Assembly: GCA_964366335.1 (NCBI GenBank)
Contig: CAYITQ010000018.1
Location: forward strand, 1 to 11,758
Direction: 5' to 3'
From: JACRNA01 sp964366335
GTDB taxonomy: Bacteria; Patescibacteriota; Microgenomatia; CAZETR01; Amesbacteraceae
DNA: 11,758 bases
This document shows positions 7,574 to 11,758 of this stretch, piece after piece. Under the pieces are notes generated by a model. It ran no database searches. It saw only the letters and a list, made by a program, of their open reading frames with translations, and was not told the DNA's origin. The position numbers and the translations under genes were made by a program. How positions within the stretch are numbered: position 1 is the first letter of the stretch; each line of letters starts with the position of its first letter.

Positions 7574-7579
7574 ATTTTA
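7574..7579 (-). promoter_or_regulatory. -10-like box (TAAAAT) for the PMT gene
   Basis: TAAAAT on the minus strand ends 6 nt before the ATG at 7567, again a leaderless layout. The region where a -35 would lie overlaps the heptamer array at 7591-7625, and no good -35 is seen. Confidence 0.5.
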
Positions 7580-7590
7580 CTAGATTTTTT

Positions 7591-7625
7591 GAAGTTGGAA
7601 GGTAGAGGTTGGAATATTGACGTTT
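7591..7625 (+). repeat. Left heptamer array beside the four-helix gene
   Basis: Five 7-bp units, consensus GANGTTN, start at 7591, 7598, 7605, 7612 and 7619 (GAAGTTG, GAAGGTA, GAGGTTG, GAATATT, GACGTTT). The last two are more degenerate. The same unit type occurs on the other side of the gene on the opposite strand. Confidence 0.65.
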
Positions 7626-7639
7626 TTTGATATCTTGAA
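7625..7639 (+). repeat. Left copy of a perfect 15-bp inverted repeat
   Basis: TTTTGATATCTTGAA here is matched exactly, in inverted orientation, at 8081-8095. The pair encloses the four-helix gene. The trinucleotide GTT flanks the outside of both copies (7622-7624 and 8096-8098), which could be a short target duplication or chance. Confidence 0.75.
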
Positions 7640-7649
7640 TTATTGATAA

Positions 7650-8018
7650 TCAAATTTTTGTTTTTGGATAATTTTGCCAATTATTTTTGAGATTGTTTAT
7701 TTTTCCACCCAGTTTTTCATATCTCTCTATCAAGTTTGTATCTTTAATAAAACCTTTTCGGTTGGCCACCATTAAGTGATTTATTAATTCATTCGCCTCG
7801 CCAATAGCATCTCTTAGAAATTTCTGAAATTCTTTTAATGTCTCACGCTTTGACCAACCCTCAGCAATCAGAGCAGGAATGGCTCGGCACGAACGTTTTG
7901 ATTGATCAACTAATAAATAAGTCTCACTAGCAGGATAAGCTTGTAAAGCTTTTTCAACTTCAAACTGCAGTTCAAACGCTTCGTTATAAATATCCAAATC
8001 TCTAAAAGTCTTTATCAT
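7650..8018 (-). CDS. Four-helix-bundle protein (S23 / 23S rRNA intervening-sequence family)
   Basis: At 122 residues this is a full-length member of the S23 four-helix family: FRDLDIYNEAFEL opens helix 1, DQSKRSCRAIPALIAEGWSKR (38-58) is the variant of the usual R-A-x-SIPANIAEG turn, and KEFQKFLRDAIGEANELINHL forms helix 3. The family takes its name from proteins encoded in 23S rRNA intervening sequences of Leptospira and Coxiella; free-standing copies, as here, are common in candidate-phyla genomes and have no proven function. Surface lysines and arginines suggest nucleic-acid contact by analogy with Avd (inference). It sits on the same strand as its neighbours but has its own -10 box 6 nt before the ATG, and it is framed by inverted repeats and heptamer arrays, as if it were a cassette dropped between the stop of the surface-protein gene and the start of the PMT gene. 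Confidence 0.88.
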   Translation of the reverse strand: MIKTFRDLDIYNEAFELQFEVEKALQAYPASETYLLVDQSKRSCRAIPALIAEGWSKRETLKEFQKFLRDAIGEANELINHLMVANRKGFIKDTNLIERYEKLGGKINNLKNNWQNYPKTKI

Positions 8019-8024
8019 TTATTT

Positions 8025-8030
8025 AGTATA
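8025..8030 (-). promoter_or_regulatory. Extended -10 box (TGA-TATACT) for the four-helix gene
   Basis: TATACT on the minus strand with an upstream TG lies 6 nt before the ATG at 8018. The -35 position falls in the right heptamer array and shows no TTGACA-like hexamer, so the extended -10 would have to suffice. Confidence 0.55.
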
Positions 8031-8041
8031 TCAAATTATCA

Positions 8042-8083
8042 AAACATCTACCTTCAACGATCTAACTTCTAACATCTACCTTC
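8042..8083 (-). repeat. Right heptamer array beside the four-helix gene
   Basis: Six uninterrupted 7-bp units on the minus strand: GAAGGTA (8083-8077), GATGTTA, GAAGTTA, GATCGTT, GAAGGTA and GATGTTT (8048-8042). Each begins with GA. The orientation is opposite to the array at 7591-7625, with which it shares GAAGGTA exactly. It fills most of the 81-bp spacer between the four-helix gene and the surface-protein gene. Confidence 0.8.
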
Positions 8084-8095
8084 AAGATATCAAAA
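8081..8095 (-). repeat. Right copy of the perfect 15-bp inverted repeat
   Basis: This is the exact reverse complement of 7625-7639. It ends 4 bp from the stop codon (8102-8100) of the neighbouring surface-protein gene and overlaps the first heptamer unit by 3 bp. Confidence 0.75.
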
Positions 8096-8099
8096 GTTA

Positions 8100-9344
8100 T
8101 TAAAAAGCCAACATCAAAGCACCAAACGCTACCATAATAATTCCAACAACTGACACGGTCCAAGTCCCAAGCACTGATCCGGCCTGGGTTAATTTTGTAA
8201 TTGGGGCGGGAGTTGGAGTTGGGCCTGCCCCTAACGGAGTCGAAGACGGAGTGGGGGTAGGGGTGGCTCCGCCACAGATACAGTTGGCTGAGGTGACACA
8301 AGACGGATTGCGGCAGGCGCCCACATAACAAATCATAGTGGACGGGCAATCGGTATTGGAATTACAGACAAATCCACATCCGGTAATCGGTGTAGGGGTA
8401 GGAGTCGGGCTTGCCCCAGCCGGAGTTGGAGACGGAGTGGGGGTGGGACTTGGCGACGGAGTGGGGGTTGGGGTTGGCGTAGGAGTAGGTGTTGGAAACG
8501 GTGTCGGTGTCGGCGCCAAAGCCAACACGGTGAAATTGGTGGTGCAAGCGGCAGTCGTTCCCGGTGTCGGCGCCACCGCTCCCACCAAATTTACTTGAGC
8601 CGTAAAATTATCAAAATTCGCAATAGTTGTTGGATACTGAGGTGTAATCACTATCGAGTACAATTCAAATACACCATCTCCAGTGTATCCATTGGTCATA
8701 CTACCAAAGAGGACATATCCAGAACCTAAATCGTAAAAAGTTTGTAGAGTTGATCCAACTCTAATAATCTTAGCTTTGATGGTAGTAGTATTTGTGGGAA
8801 GATTAATTGATACTAGGCCAATGTTTCCAAACTCGGTGTTCAATCTATCCGAAGTTGGATTTTTATAACGGCTTACTCTCGCTTTAGCTCCTGCATTTGA
8901 AAAAGCAAACTCTGCAGATCCGGTATCACCTGTTGTTAATCCTGCAATGTCTACTTCCGCACTGAAATCACCAGTGAAGTTTTGAAAAGAGTGCACGTTA
9001 TAGAATCTTTGGCTAGTTTGCTGAGGAATATTGATTACCAATTGTCCTCCCGCAAGGTTAACGCTCGCCCCAACAGCATCACCAGCCGATACCCATTTGG
9101 TAGTATCCAGACTTGCGCCATTGAAATTATCAGAAATAGTGGTGGTGGTAGCGGCGGCAGTCAGCTGGGGGACAAATTGCTTGGTGGATTGTTTGCGGGT
9201 CAAAAGACCGGCAGTGACGACGGCTAATAAAGCCAGAGTGACGGTGGCCGCCATCAACATTTTTGGCCCAACTTTCGGCATGGCCAATTGCGGCAATTTG
9301 AATCTCCGCTCAGACTTGAAAACTTTTATATTAGAATCGTTCAT
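8100..9344 (-). CDS. Membrane-anchored surface protein: LamG-like domain, Thr-Pro linker, Cys-rich module
   Basis: The order of parts is: a basic cytoplasmic N-terminus (1-28), a membrane helix (about 30-49), and a beta-rich domain (72-255) opening with DNFNGASLDTTKWVS. That opening is typical of concanavalin/LamG-like carbohydrate- or protein-binding folds. A Thr-Pro repeat linker (about 277-319) follows, then a compact module with eight cysteines (C323-C357), a second short TP linker (361-380), and a C-terminal hydrophobic helix (about 391-413) ending at the last residue. With hydrophobic helices at both ends it is probably held in the membrane twice, with the middle exposed. The eight cysteines could form four disulfides outside the cell. 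It is the last gene of the surface-protein cluster, 68 bp after the preceding gene, a spacer filled by an AATTTTT heptamer array. I see no catalytic motif; binding or a structural role is a guess. No Shine-Dalgarno is present. Confidence 0.82.
   Translation of the reverse strand: MNDSNIKVFKSERRFKLPQLAMPKVGPKMLMAATVTLALLAVVTAGLLTRKQSTKQFVPQLTAAATTTTISDNFNGASLDTTKWVSAGDAVGASVNLAGGQLVINIPQQTSQRFYNVHSFQNFTGDFSAEVDIAGLTTGDTGSAEFAFSNAGAKARVSRYKNPTSDRLNTEFGNIGLVSINLPTNTTTIKAKIIRVGSTLQTFYDLGSGYVLFGSMTNGYTGDGVFELYSIVITPQYPTTIANFDNFTAQVNLVGAVAPTPGTTAACTTNFTVLALAPTPTPFPTPTPTPTPTPTPSPSPTPTPSPTPAGASPTPTPTPITGCGFVCNSNTDCPSTMICYVGACRNPSCVTSANCICGGATPTPTPSSTPLGAGPTPTPAPITKLTQAGSVLGTWTVSVVGIIMVAFGALMLAF
8388..8516 (-). 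repeat. Thr-Pro/Ser-Pro codon repeat (6-bp unit) in a surface-protein gene
   Basis: About 43 codons of alternating Pro and Thr/Ser, interrupted by a short AGAS stretch, make a 6-bp tandem-like tract. Such tracts change length easily. The opposite strand reads as Gly-Val repeats, a shadow and not a gene. A shorter tract of the same kind occurs in the next surface gene at about 9695-9755. Confidence 0.8.
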
Positions 9345-9346
9345 AT

Positions 9347-9407
9347 AATTTTTAATTTATAATTTTTAATTTTTATTCAATTTTTAATGTCACAATTTTT
9401 AATTTTT
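9347..9407 (+). repeat. AATTTTT heptamer array in the spacer between two surface-protein genes
   Basis: Units AATTTTT or AATTTAT start at 9347, 9354, 9361 and 9368 without interruption, again at 9379, and then at 9394 and 9401; 4 and 8 bp separate the groups. The array fills nearly all of the 68-bp spacer and reaches to 3 bp before the downstream ATG at 9344. All units have the same orientation, so no terminator hairpin is formed. Confidence 0.75.
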
Positions 9408-9412
9408 AAACA

Positions 9413-10564
9413 CTATGGTGATACTGGTACCACGCTGGCTGAATAACTGGTAGCTTGCGAAATAGCATATGGATAATCGGCTTGATATTGTCCGCTAACC
9501 AAAGTTGCCGGTCTACTGACAGGAGTTTGGGCTACACCATTGATAGTTATAGTAAACAACATAGATGAAACAGTCGTATTAGTGGCACTGGCAAATCCTC
9601 TGAAAACTATATTATCATTTAACAAAATCTGGCTTGGTGTAATTACAACTCCACCTCGCAATATTTGTATCTGCTGACATTGGAAAGTGGGAATGGGCAT
9701 CGGCGTGGGTGTTGGTGTCGGCCCAATCGGTGGTGTGGAGGGGGTGGGGGTTGGTTCAGACAGAGTTGTTGTTTGAGTAGTAGGGGTACCGGGGGAGGAG
9801 GGGCCTCCACAATTACTTCCACTTTTATCTATAATAAATCCCTTAAGAATTGGAGGAACAGAGTAATCATAAATATCAATTTGTCCACATCCGCCAGTAC
9901 CAGACGATGTTCCACAATTACTACGAAACTCCCCAGAGGTGTCGCTGGTTGTAATTTGAGATCCGCTACAGTATTGAACGCGCCTACCGGGTATTTTAGA
10001 ACATTCGTCCACTGTTTTTCCAAGACAGTCTCCCGAGGTATAAAGTCCTGAAGTTGCATTTACGAGACATAGTCTTCTTTCGGATTCTACTGTTATTGCA
10101 GCACAATCAGCTGCATTTTTAGTAGTAAAAGCCGCACCTGCCGCAGCCGCTCCCGCGGCTAATGTAGTATTGGCTGCCAAGGCTGTTCTATAATCAGAGA
10201 CAGTTACCCCACTCGCCCCAAGATCGGGAATTGACTGGAACACTTTCAGTTGTGAATCAATCTTATAATCATATCCTGGAACTGATAAATTATTGTATTT
10301 GACAACCGTTTGTTGCGCTTGTGTCACATTTCCCCCGTCCGTAGTTAGCTCGGCAGGGACAGATTGATTGGTTTGCCCTTGGCCGGCATTAAAATCAGGA
10401 TTGGGTGCGCCACCAGCGTAACAGCCGTGAGTACATATTCCATTGGAAAACTGGTCGCAAGTAAATCCACACGCATGGTTGGCTTGAATGGAAGTTGGAT
10501 TAAAAGTCCCGGCCATTAAAATTACTGAAAAAATTAAAATAAATCGGACGAAAGAAATATTCAT
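9413..10564 (-). CDS. Secreted Cys-rich protein with Thr-Pro linker and C-terminal Ig-like domain
   Basis: Residues 1-28 form a signal peptide (a hydrophobic core, then SIQA before NHAC), giving an exported mature protein. A first cysteine cluster (C32, C36, C44, C48) opens it. A middle region of about 220 residues holds eight further cysteines (C154 to C252) and an Ala-rich helix near 130-146, and a Pro/Thr-rich linker spans about 258-293. The last 88 residues (from FQCQQIQILRGG) look like a beta-sandwich with an NGVAQTPVS strand, resembling bacterial Ig-like modules. There is no C-terminal membrane helix or sorting motif, so it is released or held by partners. It begins 3 nt after the stop of the preceding gene with no Shine-Dalgarno, so translation is presumably coupled. 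I do not recognise the middle domain. Confidence 0.8.
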   Translation of the reverse strand: MNISFVRFILIFSVILMAGTFNPTSIQANHACGFTCDQFSNGICTHGCYAGGAPNPDFNAGQGQTNQSVPAELTTDGGNVTQAQQTVVKYNNLSVPGYDYKIDSQLKVFQSIPDLGASGVTVSDYRTALAANTTLAAGAAAAGAAFTTKNAADCAAITVESERRLCLVNATSGLYTSGDCLGKTVDECSKIPGRRVQYCSGSQITTSDTSGEFRSNCGTSSGTGGCGQIDIYDYSVPPILKGFIIDKSGSNCGGPSSPGTPTTQTTTLSEPTPTPSTPPIGPTPTPTPMPIPTFQCQQIQILRGGVVITPSQILLNDNIVFRGFASATNTTVSSMLFTITINGVAQTPVSRPATLVSGQYQADYPYAISQATSYSASVVPVSP

Positions 10565-10567
10565 ATT

Positions 10568-11317
10568 TTAAAACTTCAGACTAATAAATGGTGTGGATGG
10601 GTTATCTACCTGCAACGATAATTCATACGAAGCCGTGAGCTCTTTGTAAGTATCTTTCAGATTGCCGTCCTTCACGAATACACTATGTAAGACAGATTTT
10701 CCGTTTTCGTTTATAAATTCACCTACTCCTACGGAAACATACTGTTTTTCAATATTTGAAAGCCAGAACCTAACAACCTGACCTGACGGGATGGACAAGT
10801 TTTCTAATCGGGTAAAAACGTACGTTTTGTCAACGAACTTATCGTAATGTAAATAGGCCTTGCCACTAATCTTTGAAGATATAATATTAATGTCTTGTTT
10901 CTCGGCTGCCGGAAAGGCGAGAACTAAATCTCCAAACATTCTAGAGGAAGCAGATTCCATTTGTGTGGGTAGATTGTCCTTTGCTGGTTCAGGAACTGGG
11001 AGGGCTTCCGGATTGGTTGTTACGCCAGTCCATGCTTTTGAAGGAGGATTAGTGGGTTTTTTGGTAAGCTTGGTGGCGGCAAAGATACCGCCAACTAATA
11101 ATACCAAGGCTAGAATACTGCCGGCAAGCATGGCCTTGGTTCCTTTACCCCATTTTATTTTTGGCCAGCCGGAGCCTTTTTTGACCACATTAACACCGCT
11201 TGGCAAAAGCATTACCGGGGCAGGGGGTGCCACGGGTGATGGACCGGTTGGTACTGCATCAGAAAATACCGGGGTAGTGCCTTCGGTAGAAAAGTCCTGA
11301 TGCTTTTGATCATCCAT
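10568..11317 (-). CDS. Bitopic membrane protein with Pro-rich cytoplasmic arm, function unknown
   Basis: The 249-aa protein has a Pro/acid-rich cytoplasmic N-terminus (1-45), a basic stretch (KIKWGKGTK), one membrane helix at about 62-82, a Pro-rich spacer (87-115) and a beta-rich outer domain (about 120-249). The outer domain contains SGKAYLHYDKF, SIPSGQVVRFWLSN and VSVGVGEFINENGK. The alternation of strands with a short xLWLSN-like strand distantly recalls the outer domain of RskA-type anti-sigma factors, but the cytoplasmic part has no zinc-binding anti-sigma motif, so I do not call it one. Its ATG overlaps the end of the preceding gene by 8 nt and its stop is 3 nt before the next start, which makes these three a translationally coupled unit. 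The membrane topology is clear; the function is not. Confidence 0.78.
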   Translation of the reverse strand: MDDQKHQDFSTEGTTPVFSDAVPTGPSPVAPPAPVMLLPSGVNVVKKGSGWPKIKWGKGTKAMLAGSILALVLLVGGIFAATKLTKKPTNPPSKAWTGVTTNPEALPVPEPAKDNLPTQMESASSRMFGDLVLAFPAAEKQDINIISSKISGKAYLHYDKFVDKTYVFTRLENLSIPSGQVVRFWLSNIEKQYVSVGVGEFINENGKSVLHSVFVKDGNLKDTYKELTASYELSLQVDNPSTPFISLKF

Positions 11318-11758
11318 AATAATTTTTAAATTTTAAATTTATAACTCCTGCTGATATAAGAATAGCACCGAAAGCCAGAAGTAACAAACTAAATTCGAAG
11401 TTACCGGATTTTGGTTGGTCCGTCTCCGCCGGATAAGCCACGCGGGGAACGGGGGTGGGAGTAGGTGAGGGTTTTAATTTTGCTGAAGGTGTCGCTGTAA
11501 AATTGGGAACAGTAGTTGTCCCGGTCGCGGCAGCTTCGACAATAAATGATTTGGTAACTTTTTGCATCACTCCGTCCACTAGGGTCGAGACGGTAATAGT
11601 ATGTTCACCCGGTTCTAAGCCTTCGGGAATTTTGTAATTAAATTTACCTAAAGAGTCAGCCTTGACAGTAGCTTTGATCTGATTTTCCGAGTTTACCTCG
11701 ATATTTATTTGTGATCCGGCGGGTGCTTCGCCTTCAACTCTGGGCTTGATAGAATTAA
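11310..11758 (-). CDS. Ig-like domain surface protein with C-terminal membrane anchor, C-terminal part
   Basis: The frame is open to the right edge, giving 148 visible residues. The first part (SIKPRVEGEAPAGSQINIEV, followed by KATVKADSLGKFNYKIPEGL and EPGEHTITVSTLVDGV) is a clear bacterial Ig-like repeat of the kind in which a stretch of PAG-x-x-V/I-x-I-x-V leads to DGKF and EPGEHTITV. A Pro-Thr linker (KLKPSPTPTPVP) follows and then a membrane helix (FEFSLLLLAFGAILISAGVI) with a short basic end. It is therefore the C-terminal end of an exported surface protein anchored in the cytoplasmic membrane. A GTG at 11579 could be taken for a start of a short gene, but the Ig homology continues upstream through it, so the real start is outside the window. 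The last 8 nt overlap the start of the next gene. Confidence 0.82.
   Translation of the reverse strand, partial: NSIKPRVEGEAPAGSQINIEVNSENQIKATVKADSLGKFNYKIPEGLEPGEHTITVSTLVDGVMQKVTKSFIVEAAATGTTTVPNFTATPSAKLKPSPTPTPVPRVAYPAETDQPKSGNFEFSLLLLAFGAILISAGVINLKFKNYYG
11321..11341 (+). repeat. Short AATTTTT-type heptamer run at a gene junction
   Basis: Three 7-bp units (AATTTTT, AAATTTT, AAATTTA) lie directly upstream of the ATG at 11317 and inside the last codons of the preceding gene, where they encode NLKFKN. They resemble the longer array at 9347-9407. Confidence 0.45.

Noticed and set aside
7625..7639. Inverted repeat as a transcription terminator stem
   Set aside because: The two arms are about 440 bp apart and AT-rich, with a gene between, so they cannot act as a simple terminator hairpin.
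7650..8018. Avd of a diversity-generating retroelement, or an intervening sequence in 23S rRNA
   Set aside because: No reverse transcriptase, template/variable repeat or rRNA sequence is seen on either side; the flanks are protein genes.
8042..8083. CRISPR-like array
   Set aside because: Units are 7 bp and directly adjacent with no spacers; no cas gene is present.
8338..8598. Open plus-strand frame coding a Gly-Val repeat protein
   Set aside because: It is the reverse reading of the Thr-Pro linker (ACNCCN tract) of the surface-protein gene on the other strand, which has clear domains on both sides.
9031..9348. Plus-strand 105-codon open frame opposite the surface-protein N-terminus
   Set aside because: It mirrors the signal-anchor and LamG-like region of the minus-strand gene and has no promoter-like box or recognisable domain of its own.
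10568..11317. RskA-type anti-sigma factor
   Set aside because: Only a vague similarity in the outer domain. The cytoplasmic arm lacks an anti-sigma zinc motif and no sigma factor gene is adjacent.
11310..11579. A separate 89-aa gene starting at GTG 11579
   Set aside because: The Ig-like domain continues in the same frame upstream without a stop to the window edge, so this is only the end of a larger gene.
1..11758. Alternative genetic code with TGA as glycine
   Set aside because: TGA ends the GT-C gene, the four-helix gene and the Ig-like gene at sensible places, and no conserved Gly position is replaced by TGA in the genes I read.

Overview
The window (11,758 bp, moderate to low GC) looks like a chromosomal segment of a Candidate Phyla Radiation (Patescibacteria) bacterium, most likely of the Microgenomates side. 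The reasons are the tightly packed SD-less genes, the Thr-Pro-rich linkers in surface proteins, two four-helix-bundle (S23-type) genes, a compact UvrD-like helicase, and normal use of TGA as stop, which argues against the recoded Gracilibacteria/SR1 groups. The assignment is from protein style, not from a marker gene, so it is an inference. No rRNA, tRNA, CRISPR, transposase or reverse transcriptase is visible, and no gap between genes exceeds about 85 bp.

Layout. At 1-271 (minus) is the N-terminal part of a FemAB-like peptidoglycan-bridge acyltransferase, divergent from a plus-strand pair: an unrecognised 391-aa protein with a long helical middle and a C-terminal membrane hairpin, and a four-helix-bundle-suffix protein that carries an in-frame 9-bp tandem repeat. 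A UvrD/PcrA-type helicase (minus) ends 1 bp from that pair. The helicase and an LCP (LytR-CpsA-Psr) cell-wall glycopolymer transferase (plus) are divergent, and their two start codons interlock in a single CCATGG. From 4800 to the right edge everything is on the minus strand: a GT-C-type membrane protein, a PMT (GT39) protein O-mannosyltransferase, a small S23-type four-helix gene framed by inverted repeats, then a cluster of four exported or membrane proteins (Ig-like with membrane anchor; bitopic membrane protein; secreted Cys-rich/TP-linker protein; LamG-like/TP-linker/Cys-rich membrane-anchored protein).

How it fits together. Most of the content is about the cell envelope: peptidoglycan bridging (FemAB), attaching glycopolymers to the wall (LCP), lipid-linked sugar transfer (GT-C, PMT) and surface proteins whose Thr/Pro-rich stretches would be natural O-mannosylation targets of the adjacent PMT. 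That last link is inference.

Two patterns stand out. First, six gene starts have a -10-like hexamer ending only 6-8 nt before the ATG, the geometry expected for leaderless mRNAs, and no gene shows a convincing Shine-Dalgarno. Second, several unrelated short tandem repeats recur, three of them with an exact 7-bp unit: around the S23-type gene (with an additional perfect 15-bp inverted repeat), in the spacers of the surface-protein cluster, and inside the helicase coding sequence, where the array is translated. A 9-bp repeat is likewise translated inside the other four-helix gene.
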